Source: Acephala macrosclerotiorum
Lineage: Eukaryota > Ascomycota > Leotiomycetes > Helotiales > Mollisiaceae
Assembly (NCBI GenBank): GCA_014904845.1
Contig: MU119309.1
Coordinates: 109,130-173,129, forward strand
Direction: 5' to 3'
DNA length: 64,000 nucleotides
The position numbers were made by a program, and so were the translations under genes. Position 1 is the first letter of the stretch; every line of letters begins with the position of its first letter. Shown one piece after another: positions 11,353 through 23,782 of the stretch. Below the pieces are notes generated by a model. It worked only from the letters and a program-made list of their open reading frames with translations. It made no database searches and was not told the origin of the DNA.

Positions 11353-11938
11353 TATAAAGTGAATATAAATAGAGTTTTTATTTAGGAATCCCTTATAGGT
11401 AGAGTTTTATTTTTAGTCCTTTACTTATAAAACTTTATAAGACTCTATTTAAAAATAGATTTTTATAAATTTATATAATATATTTTTTTTTAATTTTTAA
11501 AATAATTAATTAAATAATATAATTTATAATTAAATATTTTTTTAAATAAAAATTATATTAATTAATTAATTATTAATAACGTATATTATATAATAATTAT
11601 ATATTTGAATTTTTAATATTTAATTAATAATTAATTAATAAATAAATTTAATTTTTAAATAATTATTTATATATATAAATTTTATAATTAAATTTTAAAT
11701 AATATTAATATTTTTATTTTTTTTATTTTTATTTATTTATTTATATATTAATTAATAATACGTATTATATATATATTTTATAATAATTTTTTCGAACAAT
11801 TTATTAATCGCCAAAGTTAACAAGTCGGAAAATATTAATCCTTTAAATATTTTCTTTGTATATTATAAAATAAATAATATAAAAGCGTTTATATTTCTTT
11901 TTTTTTTGTTTAAACTTGCTCGGTCCAAACATAGTAAA
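11353..11938. repeat. AT-rich (RIP-like) block left of the retrotransposon
   Basis: Almost only A and T, with scattered G or C mostly in CpG or beside A/T runs; no open frame of interest. The retrotransposon begins at its right edge, so the element landed in, or next to, already AT-rich DNA. The composition matches the blocks at 24520-24845 and 56380-64000. Confidence 0.7.
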
Positions 11939-11942
11939 CTAG

Positions 11943-12041
11943 TGTAGTGGGGCTATATGCTCTCCCTTCAAAATCCTTGTAAATAGCTAGTTTCGAGGGC
12001 AGTGCTGGTCACGTGTCTTCTAGTACATAAGGAGCTTTCGC
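11943..12041 (+). repeat. 5' LTR, visible part
   Basis: The first 99 bases of the left LTR, nearly identical to the start of the 3' LTR at 23783. It should extend to about 12200, but that part lies in the run of N. The near identity of the two LTRs means either recent insertion or limited divergence, despite clear RIP in the interior. Confidence 0.85.
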
Positions 12042-12351
12042 NNNNNNNNNNNNNNNNNNNNNNNNNNNNNNNNNNNNNNNNNNNNNNNNNNNNNNNNNNN
12101 NNNNNNNNNNNNNNNNNNNNNNNNNNNNNNNNNNNNNNNNNNNNNNNNNNNNNNNNNNNNNNNNNNNNNNNNNNNNNNNNNNNNNNNNNNNNNNNNNNNN
12201 NNNNNNNNNNNNNNNNNNNNNNNNNNNNNNNNNNNNNNNNNNNNNNNNNNNNNNNNNNNNNNNNNNNNNNNNNNNNNNNNNNNNNNNNNNNNNNNNNNNN
12301 NNNNNNNNNNNNNNNNNNNNNNNNNNNNNNNNNNNNNNNNNNNNNNNNNNN
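12042..12351. other. Assembly gap (310 N)
   Basis: A run of N covering the rest of the 5' LTR and the primer-binding site. The frame 12002-12364 reported across it is not a gene. The true gap length is unknown. Confidence 0.95.
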
Positions 12352-12424
12352 CGAGATTAAATGATTTGATTACGAGATTGCGAAATTGCAGAGAAGCATT
12401 GATTTATGAGGATTACGTATTGAA

Positions 12425-15400
12425 TTGCTCGAGATGGCTGGCATTAAAGCGAATATAAAAAAGAAAAAAAGAAACTCGTGGCGATTATTTACGACAATTA
12501 GCTTTATTCTTAGCGGAAATTGGAATATAAAAGAGAAAGTTTTGGTGCGAAGAAGAAAAGAGATTGTGGCGTTGAAAAGCGAAATTGCTTCATTGTTCTA
12601 TGTTTTAGTCTTAACTCTTTTGAGAGTCGCAATTCGCGGATCGCTCGTGATCGCTTCCAAGTTGGAACAGTGGAGTCAAAATGAGTCTCGGATTTCAGAA
12701 AACAACACGGAAAAGATTGAGACAAGAGATTTCAATCGAAAGAAATCGATTAAAAAAGTGCTTATTTGGAGAATACATTTTATTAGAACGAACAAGCGAG
12801 CGAAGTTTCGGGCAAAAACTGGAACAAAAAGAATCTCACGAGAAGACGATATGAGTAGAAACCAATTCTCAAAACGAATCTCACTTGGAGACAACAGCTC
12901 GAAAACTCGCACTTCTAGATTACCAAACCAATTCTCAGTCCAAAGACTAGAATTAGCAAGTCATTCGCGCCAAAGTTCACTCTCTTCGGCAGAAAATACT
13001 CTCACTCTAGCCACGCTATCGATTTCTTCTAGGAAATCTTCTACGGACAGTGAAAACAGTCTTTCAAAAATGCAAAACTTCGAAAAGTACGTGCTCGTAC
13101 TAGAGCTACAAATGTCTCTTTCTGAAGCTTCTAGAGTACTTTAGTTCAAAAGAAACAATATTACGACTTTTCTGGAATAATACGACGACATGTGCAAAGA
13201 CTACAGAATTACTCCAAAAACTAAGAAAATACGGCTTTTGCGATATATTAGTTCGATTTACAAGAAGCAAATCCGATTTATACTAGAGTACAGTACCGAA
13301 AACTACTTGGAAAAAGAGCTTTACGACGCTCTAAAGAAAAAATTTCGCGAATACGACTGAAAGCACTATCGAGTGAGCATAGAGTTTCTGTATAGGATCA
13401 TCGATCAATCCACGAGAAGTCTTTTGGCGACAAAGACGTACGTGGATTTGTTCGATCGAGTATTTAAAGAACTGATCAAACGGAACAAGCTGAACAAACA
13501 ATATTAGAGACGCGAGTTTATGAAGAGACTTTCGATGCATGTTAAAAAACGGATCTTCAAAGAAACCGACTACGAGCCGATAGAAATATCCACTTACAAC
13601 TACGACAAAATGTACGAGAAAGCGATTGCCGCATATAAGTATGAAAAGAAGAAGCGGCGATACAATGAAACCAACGACTCAAAATACTCGAAAGTCCGAT
13701 AAAAACATTTGAATGCCGTAGTGCAAAAAATGATTCCAAATGCAGCCAATGATTTGCTATTCTCTGTTCTACTCGAGTCACTCATAGAAGAGATTCAGCG
13801 AAAGATGTACGCAACCGCTGAGAAAACTTATATCGAATCTCAATCTTCGGTCTTACGTGCTACTCAGATCTAGAGAACTCGGCAAATATTCGTATCAAAA
13901 CTCTCAATTCAAATGAACGATCTCGCTAGAGAACTGAAAAAGCTCTTTCTTTTTTCCGTGTCATTCAACGATCTGAAAACCGCTCTAGACGCTAATACTG
14001 CGAAAATGTCTTAAAAGCTGAACAGCGTTATAGTCTCTATAAATCAGAATCAGAACCAGTTTACTCTTTCACGAGAATATAGACGAAGAGAGAACTTTAG
14101 TCGAAGACGAGAGAAATATAGCAACATGAGAAGAAGCGAACATAGAGCTTCATATAATTTAACGTCGACTGGATTTTCGCAAAATATGCCGTCGATCGTT
14201 CAAGAGAATGTAGTAGAGACCAACGCTACATACAACGATCAATAAAACGAGCGATACTACTTCGAGTGTTTCGAGCGAACAAAGAACGAAGAAGTCGATC
14301 TTTTCGTTGATTACTTTTTCGTAGACCGCTGTCTATTTATGGATGAACTAGTCAACCGTAAGTATTGCCATCGAAAGAACGATCAATAGTATTATGATTT
14401 TTAGAGCCGTGATCGATTTTCGCGATCGTTTACGCTTAGAAACAATCGACGCTAGTATGATCAGATTATAGGACAAGTAGTTAAAGGACTTTTTGACTAC
14501 GATCTCAACAAACGCTCTAAAAATGCACAGAGAATCCAAGAATCTGTTCAACTTACTGCTCAAAAAAGAAGTAAGACTAGCGCCAATAGAGAAATCTTGA
14601 GAGGATCGAATCTATCGTCGCACACTTTCAACGGTAACAATGTCAACGTTCAAAGTTTTAGTAGAGCGACTATTGATGAGTTCTACGAAGAATTGCCGGT
14701 AAATACGATAACGGCAAACACGGTAACGACGAGCAAATCGAAGAGCAAAATTCAAAGCGCACGAGAAAACTTTCGACGAAGAGTAAAAGCAGAAGAAAAG
14801 TACTCAAAAGCCGGATCGCAACGACAAATCTCACAAGACGCTCAAAACGAAGAACGAGAGAAAATGGACGTGGATCAATCGAAAGATGAGACTTTGAGAC
14901 AATAGTCCGGCGCTAGAAGTAATGACTCTACTGACGAAACTCTACCGCGAAGACTCTCTAAGAGCACAGCGTCGCTCCCAAGAATCCAAAAGAGAATGAA
15001 AATGATTACTAATACCTTGAAAACACCAAATTCTACTGCAATAATTGCTAATCAATAGCGAAAAGACAACGCTCACTACTTGACTCTGATGAATACTGAG
15101 ACCGCTGTGGCAAGAGAAATGCTAGAAGTCGTTGATCCTATGAAACAGTTTTCTCAGAGTCTCCACAGAATGTCTAAAAAGACGAATCAGTCTGCTTCTG
15201 TCACTGGAAACTCTGTGATACTCGAAGCTAATCTCGTGGAAACCGATTTCTCGTCACTGATTAAAAGAAAGCACATTATCGTTGCTTTTAAACTACATTT
15301 CAATCTGTCTGAACCAATTGATTCGAGCGAAGAATGCGAAATGCTGAATACTAGAGCGAAGTACTGCATTGCTTTTACGCACATAGCTCGAGACCTCGGC

Positions 15401-15778
15401 AGTACTATTACAAACGTCGAAGATTTCCAGTTGTCTACTACTACTGGACAGAACTTCGAATTCGCCGAAATAGCGATCATAAAAGTAGAGATTGAGCACG
15501 GAATCGAATGTGAAATCTTTTTTTTTCTTGTAAACAGTGCAAAAAAAATCTTTTTGAAACAATTATTCGTCGCTACAATAAAGATGCAAATTGAATACAG
15601 AGATGATAGTTCGTAGAATGGCGTGTTTCGAGACTCTAAAGATCCCAACTCTATTTGCACGATTATAATTGTTTTTTCCTTGAAAATTTACTTGCGCCAA
15701 GCCACTAGAAATCGCTATATCCGCATGCACTCTCAAGTCGAAAAAGCATCGAAAGAAAAATACAACGCGGAAAACTAA
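12425..15778 (+). pseudogene. Retrotransposon gag-protease ORF, RIP-disrupted
   Basis: One frame (positions congruent to 2 mod 3) is followed from 12425 to the TAA at 15776-15778, broken by many TAG/TAA codons but with no frameshift seen. A Lys/Ser-rich leader (to about 13140) precedes a capsid-like region near 13150-13700 (NITTFLE-stop-YDDMCKDY, typical of the retrotransposon gag core). A Cys/His segment near 14255-14380 (YYFECFE ... RKYCHRK) is a probable decayed zinc knuckle. The region 15250-15610 is the aspartic-protease-like part (DFQLSTTTGQNFEFA ... FVATIKMQIEYRDD). The start codon is uncertain because of the gap. Confidence 0.7.
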
Positions 15779-18700
15779 GTACTAGTACTATTGAAAAACA
15801 ATACAGCGCTAAAACTCGCGGACGGTTTTCACACTTTAACGAATTTCTTTCTATTTCTGATTTTTCACTAAACACTTTTAATATCATTTCATGCAAGACA
15901 AGCACGATTGAAACAAGCGCTACTAGTTCAGAGAAAGACACAAATAAAACAATACAAAAAACGAAATCATTTTTTTCGATTTTCTATGAGACGTTTTCTT
16001 TTTTTGACAGAGAAAAAGCAAACGAGATTTTGAATGAAAAAGTTTTCAACGAGAAAGCGAAAGAGTATTTTTCTGCAATGGCATTGCTATTCTTAGACGT
16101 GGACGTCATAGGAAAATATCTAAAAAACGGTGCAAAGCGCCAGTCACTTTACTCCATTGAAGAAGAACGAAATCGGAGGATTTTCGAGCATAGAAGCGAG
16201 AGAAAGACTCGAATAAAGAGAATAGTCTTGTCGTTGAACAATTCCAACCTAAGACCATTCAATATAGACGTTAACACGGCATATAAACTTAAGTCCAAAA
16301 AAATACGATTTGTCGATTTAATCGACGGAATTGAGAAAGCTTCTAGAGAACAGAAGAACTGATTCGAACGATCCAAAGCGCGAGAAACACTTCAAGAGCA
16401 CACTGGAAAGTATGCAAAATACTTGCTACCGCGGATTGTCTCGATACTAAAAGGATCACGGCTTACTTCTGAGCGACTAACATCTCTATTTGTCGGGGAC
16501 TGACTATAGGAATCTGAAAAGGAAATGTTCGATGAAATGATATTCAATCGTGAAAAGGCAATAGTATTTGACTGGAAAAAGATCTTTAAGATCCATGAAA
16601 ATATCAGTTCGCTTGTTCGCATCAAGACAATTCAATACACGGCGTAGCAAGAAAAGAGTTTCTATTGCTCTAAGGCCTTGTTTCCGATTGTAGCAAAGAT
16701 GTTTCAAGAACGACTCGATCGCGGAGTGCTCGAAAAGAGCGATAGCCTTTATCGGAACTCATGGTTTCTGGTCGCGAAAAAGGCCGCTGGGATTTACCGA
16801 TTGATCAACGCGGCCATGAAAATGAATTCGATTACTTTAAGAGACGCTAATATATTTCCTTCCGTGGATGAATTTTCTGAGGAGTTTGTCGAATGCTTTT
16901 GCGCTTCTTTAATAGACTTCTTTTCTGGATACGATCAGTTCACGCTAAACGTTCGAAGTAGAGACATGACTGCTTTTATGACTTTACTAGGACTTCTGCG
17001 GATAATAATACCGCCTCAAAAAGTAACTAACTCTGTAGCTCAATTCGTTCGAGTTATTATAACAATTCTAGAAGACGTGTTTCTCAGAGTCGCGATACTA
17101 TTTCTGGATGACGTAAGAGTCAAAGAACTCTATACGGACTACGACAACGAGTTGGCACTTTTAGGGATTCGTCGATTCGTCTTTAAACACATTCAGAACT
17201 TGGATAGAACACTGAATCGAATCGAGAAAGTTCAAGTTTGCATAAGACTCAAATCACAATTCTATTAAAACGGAATGATTATTGTTGGTTTCGTTTGCAG
17301 TTCTGGAGAGCGTTCTTTTGAAAGTGCAAAAGTCATCAAGATTCTAGAATGGACTAAATGTGACAATATCTTTGAAATCAAAACTTTCATTGGGATTTGT
17401 GTCTATTACAAGATATGGATTCAATATTTTAGTATTATTATCGAGTCGTTATATCGATTGACTAGAAAGAACGAACTTTTCGAATGAGGAAAAGAGCAGA
17501 AAGCCGCTATAGTACTTCTACAAGACAAACTTACGACGGCTTTAGTGCTTTGCAAAATCTACTACGATTCTGCAGATGAATAGAAAATGATTATTTTAGG
17601 TGTCGATACTAGTCAGTAAAGGTATAGAGAGACACTCGACTAGTATGACGACAAAGGACGGAAACGAGTAGCTCGATACGAGTTAGAACTCTAGAATGCT
17701 GCTGAGCGAAACTATGATGCGACAAAGAGAGAGTGTCGAGAAGTCTTGAAGTGCTTTCGCAAGTTACGGTCTTGGCTATATAGCGTTCACTTTATTTTTG
17801 AGACGGACGCCAATACGCTCGTCGCTCAATTGAATCGAGTAGCAACAGATCTTTTTGGCGCTTTGATTACTCGCTGACTCGCTTGAATACGATTGTTCGA
17901 CTTCGAAGTCAAGTATGTTAGAGAAAGCACTTACACTGCTGTAGACGGATTATTCAGAAGACCGCGAATAGAAAACGACAACTCAAAGAAAGAAACAAAT
18001 ATCGATAAGTTTATTGCAATCGAGTTTGATTGCGTTGAAATAGTTTCAATCTCGACTAGAGAACGCAAAACTAGTCGAAAGGTTGAAAGTAGACCGTTTG
18101 TGATTGAAAGTGAACACGTGAAACGAGAATGTTTGCTTGAATTGTTAGATCAAATTTGAGAGAATTCTTTCAAACCCGGTATTTTTGGTTTTCAATCTCC
18201 GACATCGGTCGCATTTTCCGCATGCGCCGCATCAATCGCTCTCTCTGAGATCAATGAACCACTGGACAATGACAACGATAACAATGCCATCTTTTCTCTT
18301 GATGACAATTATTCGAACTATTCTCAAGATATTGCTTGGTATTTGATAACTCTAAAACGATTAGAATGGTTTTCGAGAGTGGAATTCCGCAAATTAATCC
18401 GAGAATCCGTTGATTACAGCGTTCGAGACAAGATACTATAAAGGAATACTACTAAGTCCTACTTATTTCGACTTGTTTTAGACGACTTAAAACAGCGTAT
18501 AACAGTTATGATTGAACTATATGATAAGTCCGAACATGCTGAAAGAGAGAGTATTTACCATCGAGTGACTAGTCGGTACTACTGGAAAAAGTGCTACGAA
18601 GACGTTCGAGATTTTGTAGCAAGCTACAGCGACTGTCAGTACAAAAGCAAGAAGAGACACGAGGAAGCTCTGTACTCCCAGAGAGTAGTTCCGTTATTTT

Positions 18701-19791
18701 ATTGCATTAAAATAGATGTGATTAAATTCTCGCAATGTAGAATGTTCGATAGTCTGATTGTAGCACGAGATGATTTTTTCGATTGAGTTGAGATTAAACC
18801 AATGAAAAATCCGACTTCTAAAAAGATTGCCAAATTTATCTATAATGATATCATTTGTAAGTACGGCGTTTTCGGTCACATAAAATTGAACGGAGAACTC
18901 GAATTCAAGGGAGCTGTCATCAAAAAACTGAATAGGCTCGAAATCAGGCGAATTACCATCTTCGCATACAATTTGAAAGCAAACGGGATGATTGAGCGAG
19001 AACATCAGTCTATTATTGTCGCATTGATTGCTTTGACGAAAGAAGGCAAAAAAAGCTGGTTGAAACACTTATCAACTGTCCTTTTTGCGGATCGAACGAC
19101 TATTCATAGACCAACTGAGTGCACGCCATTCTACATGGTCTATGGCAGAGAAGCTGTTCTATTTGTTGAGACTCGATTTCTCACTTGGAAAACTCTCGAC
19201 TGGAACGAAGTGCATAATCGAGCGGAGTTTCTTGAGTTGAGAATCAGGCAAATTGAAATGCGAGACGAGGATATAGAAGAATCGAGACTGAAGAAAGAGC
19301 GCAGTCGCAAGCAAAGTCAAGCATACTTCGACGCTTATTACTAAACACGAAAAGAACCAATTCGAGAAAGGGACTTCGTTTTGGCATATGATATTAAGCT
19401 CATTAATTAGAATATATCTAAGAACACCAAGCTGCTGTACAAGTGGCTGAGTCTATATCGAGTTCGTCAAGCAAATCAGTTGAAGGGGAGCTATCTGCTC
19501 GAAGAAGTAGACGGGACGGCAATCCGAAGGTTATATGCTGGGAATCGCTTGAAGAAGTTCGTCAAAAGAAATGAATACTGGGATTCTCTGGACAATAGCG
19601 AGAACGAAAATGCTGTTAAGTCCGTTGATTTCAACGATAATAAGAATGCAGATACAGAAGAGGAGGCGGCTAGGGAATTTCGTGATAGGCAGAGTACTCA
19701 AGAAATTGAGAAAGAAACTGGAATTGTGATTCGTGTTTTTGAATTTAGCGAGGTCGAGAGAGACAAATACATACGGTTCTCTGAAGACTAA
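15779..19791 (+). pseudogene. Retrotransposon pol ORF (RT, RNase H, integrase), RIP-disrupted
   Basis: The frame is -1 relative to gag (positions congruent to 1 mod 3) and overlaps its end, suggesting -1 frameshift expression. Reverse transcriptase lies near 16640-17400: GVLEKSDSLYRNSWFLV, YRLINAAMKMN, IDFFSGYDQFTL (first catalytic Asp) and AILFLDDVRVK (FLDD box). RNase H follows near 17500-17870 (VDTSQ, FETDANTLV). Integrase lies near 18500-19340: YYWKKCYEDV and SDCQYK in the zinc region, IDVIKFS, VARDDFFD-stop-VE (TGA at an expected Trp), LNGELEF (the second catalytic Asp position reads Asn) and YNLKANGMIEREHQ. A tail with YAGNRLKKF ends at the TAA 19789-19791. Not functional. Confidence 0.85.
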
Positions 19792-19970
19792 GTAGATGAG
19801 AAGAACTCGTCAAACTCCGAGACAATAGCGATTTCTTAATCGGAAAGGAATTACTCTTTCTTTTTCTACTTACAGTAGTCTCACTTTTTTGTCGATTTTC
19901 TTTAGAATGCTTTTACTTATTTTGGCAGACTCTACTCACGCTTCGAAAGCCCCACTTTTCTCTTATTGTA

Positions 19971-20002
19971 GTCGGGACGGCTCTATCATATGGGAGGACG
20001 AG
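19971..20002 (+). other. Internal polypurine-tract-like block after pol
   Basis: The 32 bases align without gaps to 23751-23782, which abuts the 3' LTR: 23 of 32 identical, including 15 of 16 across tcatatggg(a/g)ggacga. It lies about 180 bases after the pol stop, where the 3' polypurine tract of an ordinary-length element would be. Confidence 0.55.
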
Positions 20003-20851
20003 ACTGCACTACTCTTTTTTTCTTCAGAAAATCCTAAAAAATCCTGGTCTTTGGGATCTACAAAGAACATTTTTTAATATATTCGAGCATTTTTAGATAT
20101 ATCTCGATACATTTGAATGCATTTCGACTACATCTGACTGCATTCAAGTTGCACAAACGTTCGTTGATGCAATACTTACTATGATTTATAAGAAAACTTT
20201 CTTCAACTCTTTTTCCTCTTTTCCTTAAAACTCTTTAACTACAATTTCTCAATCTCACGCCAACTCAAAAACTACAGTTTCTCTTTAGTATCATTCATTT
20301 CTCTTCTCATTTCTTTAAAGTTCTAATTTGTATCACTTTGCATACAAACAATTCTATCAATCGAACATACCTTATTCACTTGAGCACTTTACGACGATTC
20401 TCTTCAAGAATCTACACACGCTTCCTCTACAAGAACGATCTACAGGCACTTGCTTCTCCCATTCTTTTCCTTTCAAGATTCATTTAATACGTTTCATAAG
20501 AAATCAGTATAAAACTGTTTATTTAAAACTTTCAAAATTTTTTATTCGAAATTAGCGCTACGACATTTTAATCACATGCACCGGCACACTCTAAGAACCT
20601 TTCCCGCAAAAACAAACAAACTTCGCAACTCTCAACTATTCAAAACGCAAGAATATTTGTTTGCCTTTCTTGTGTAATTTCTTTACAAGCATAAGAACTC
20701 ATAACTCTCTTCGATCTCACCAGTAGATCTTTTCTCTTCAAATTTACGCGTTCTTCACTTTCAAGATCCGATCAATTCATCACATTGCTTTTCTACGCGC
20801 AAATTCTACAACTCCAATTCTTACTCTCGAAGCTCTTACGATATTACTATT

Positions 20852-23698
20852 ATGTCTCAAGAAAATGCTTCATCAAACCCCGAAGGCATGAGCTTCGCGC
20901 ACAGAGAACGAGGCGAAAATGATCATAATGCGTTTGTACAAATCGTGCAGCGCGATCTCGATGATCTATAGAAGACTATCAGTAGACTGCCACTTGAAGA
21001 GAAAGTAGCTGCGATCAGTAATGTCAATAATGAACTTATGAAAACTAAGAACATAGTGAAAAAAGTTCTAATTGAATAGAAAGAGAGAATTGAAAATAGT
21101 ACTGCCTTAGGATTTTCTGGGAAAATCCTGGAACAGTACACAGCTTTGAGTAAAAACTTTCTCTTTGAAGTGAGCAAAGTTGAGAAGTCGCGTGTCGCGC
21201 TCTAGCAAGCTCGATTTAGTCTGATCAAGACTCTTGATAGTGTGTTTGAGCGTTACAATCAGAAAATCTTTTCTCGAGTTCAAGTATTTCGACAATTTAT
21301 CGAAAGTTTCATTGATGGATTTTACGGCAAGTATACATACTAAGAACTCGAGCAAATGTTCCGCATAAAGCGTTTTGCGCCTCGCGAAGTTATTAGAGTC
21401 ATTGATATAGTTATCATCGAGAGAAACAAAGCTTGCAGTACGCTATTCACAAGAATACTTTTCCGACTTGTCGATTGCAAAAAGGCGTTGGTATACTTGA
21501 AAAATGCGAGCGACGATTTGATGATCACAGATCTAAATGAGACAAACTTGAAAGAACTGCGTTTTACTTTCTATTTCTGCGAACTTTTGATAATTAGAGA
21601 ATATACTGAAGAACCTTTTCCGATCTTTGCAGATGAGTCTAAAGAATGGCCGATCGTCGCTATTAGTAGTATAAGCATTCGAGGCGCCAAGTCTCAAGAA
21701 GCTACTGACGCCAACACTTCACTTCCTTAGACAGCTCCGTTAACTGGCGATAACGACAACGACGACGATAACGACGATAACGATGTCACTATTGCTAGCC
21801 CTTCCGTGCAAAACTCTTTGCCTCCTCAGATCTCTCAAACTCCTCGAGCTCTTCGATCCGCTCTTTTTTCCGCTTCGGTCTCCACGCCAATCAAACTCAA
21901 GAAATCTGCTGCTAATGATAAGAAATACTACAATATGTCTACGCCTACGCTAAAGAGACACAAGACTGTTACTACTCTATCGCAGTCTGATATCACTTTA
22001 TCCCGATCAACTCGCGAGTCTCGATCAAATAATATACGCCCGATAATTGATTGCGCGTGCGATATGAGCGATGCCTAAAAGTCAAACGTTGCCTTCTTTG
22101 ACACTTTGAGCTTCGCTGATCGCGTTGAAATTCTAAGTGCCGTTTACAATGCTTACAAGTACTCGTTCACTGAGCAACTTTGTCGAGTTCACTGTATGAC
22201 GCTTTGCGAGAATTTCGATTTGCACCTTGAAAACGACGGAAGACAAATTGAAATTATGAAAGTACGATTGTCCAAAATTTATAAGTTGTGCGCTGAGAGA
22301 AAAAGTTTTCGATTCGCTTAAATCCACTTTGACACTCGTTTCTAGTTTATGAATGTCCTTGCCATTTTTCAATATAGGCAGAAGACGCTGACGAAAGATC
22401 GATTCCAGCTCTCGCGAGCTTTTGTCGTCTCTACGCTTGTTTTCTCGATTAAACCGCCTATTGATCTAAAGGTTGCAATAGTTTTTACTTTGCAAGATTT
22501 CTTTAAATAGACGAAAAAAAAGAATATTTTACCGCTTCTTCTCAAGGAAATTGATATACTGAAATTCTACTACCGACGAACTTTTTTCAGCGAATTTTCT
22601 CTTCTGCACAATGCGTACTTCCTTCTCATCGTCCAGCTCTTGTAAACGGACTTCAGATTGTGACTATTGTTTTATCGACTTTCTAGGGACCATTTTTTTC
22701 ACCTCGTTGCCTTTCCTCAGTCTATTAGACTCTATTAAGACGGCAAAATTGACCAATTCTTCTACGAAAAAGAAGTGAATATGTCCCAAGATCTAGACTT
22801 ATTGTGCGTTGAACTTTTCCTTTCTGGCAAACTCCAAATGATTTATTCGCGGTTCGACGACTATAGAAAGACGATAAATTGATTGTTTCGATTCTTTAAA
22901 AGAACTACTTGAATAGATCTCTCTTCTAGTACTGAGAATCGAACTTTAGTTGAAAATCTCTTGAAGTAGACTCAGTCAAGCATTGTAAAAAAGGAATTTC
23001 AAAAATTGGAGCTGCACGTCTACAAGACAAAGACTTTTGTCGATCGAAAATACGCCGAGAATCCCAAGAACCCTAGTCCCCTCACTTCACTCTCCGTGAG
23101 TTTGGTACCTGTTAATACTGGCGGAAAAATCATTGGCGATACTACCTACGAGAAACTCAAAGAAGTTCATAACAAGCTTCGAGCTCTCTCCGAGAGTCGA
23201 TTTCGAGAACTTCCTGACGACGAATCCTTTCTCGGTAGTGTCCAACTTGAAGAAGTCGGCGCAATATTCGATATAATCCGCTGCGCGAAACCCTTAGACT
23301 ACTCTGCCGTTCGATATGAGATTTCCCAATGGTTAGACTATCAGAACTCGTCTGGTGATAGACATTTGCACACTCATTGGCAAAAACAAACTGTAACTCA
23401 AGTTAAGCTGGCCTTTCGATATCTTGAGATGAAAGAAATGGAAATGTTTCCTAGCAATAAGTCTTTCTTTAGATGCGAGACTGAGAGATTGGTAACGCCT
23501 GTAGAGAATGATCAAGAGTATCTAATTATCTCTGACGATGAGTCTGAGCCTGAGATTCGTCTGCCTCCTTTCCTTCCACTAAGTCCTAAAGGAAAAAGAA
23601 AGCAAACTGCAAAAGAGCTTAGCGCTGATAGAGATATTGAGAAGGCTGCCAGATTCTTGAAAGAGAACGACGATGATTTGAGAGATCTCGGGCTTTGA
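20852..23698 (+). pseudogene. Third ORF of the retrotransposon, about 948 codons, unknown function
   Basis: One reading frame (congruent to 2 mod 3) runs from the ATG at 20852 to the TGA at 23696-23698 with no frameshift; only 15 internal stop codons break it, each explainable as CAA, CAG or TGG changed by a transition. The first 280 residues are helical and charged (SNVNNELMKTKNIVKKVL ... IDGFYGKYTY). Residues of about 290-410 are low-complexity: an Asn/Asp run near 21740-21785, then Ser/Thr/Pro-rich basic sequence (STPTLKRHKTVTTLSQSD). The last 230 residues are continuously open: a globular part (GKIIGDTTYEKLKEVHNKL ... ISQWLDYQNSS), an acidic ISDDESEPE patch, a basic SPKGKRKQ patch and a helical end (KAARFLKENDDDLRDLGL). 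No transmembrane segments, so not an obvious envelope. I recognise no family. Confidence 0.6.
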
Positions 23699-23750
23699 AT
23701 TCTTTGCTTAGAGCGGGTCTTTTCTCTTTTTCTAGCTCTTTTCTTCGAGG

Positions 23751-23782
23751 CTCGGGACGAGCTCGTCATATGGGGGGACGAT
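23751..23782 (+). other. 3' polypurine tract before the 3' LTR
   Basis: tggggggacgat directly precedes TGTAG of the 3' LTR, the expected position of the plus-strand primer for reverse transcription. The surrounding 32 bases resemble the internal block at 19971-20002. Confidence 0.7.

Noticed and set aside
12002..12364. Open frame across the N run
   Set aside because: It is translated from the assembly gap; the flanks are LTR and internal retroelement sequence.
20852..23698. Interpretation of the third ORF as an envelope gene
   Set aside because: No signal peptide, no transmembrane helix and no glycoprotein-like Cys pattern in the readable parts.
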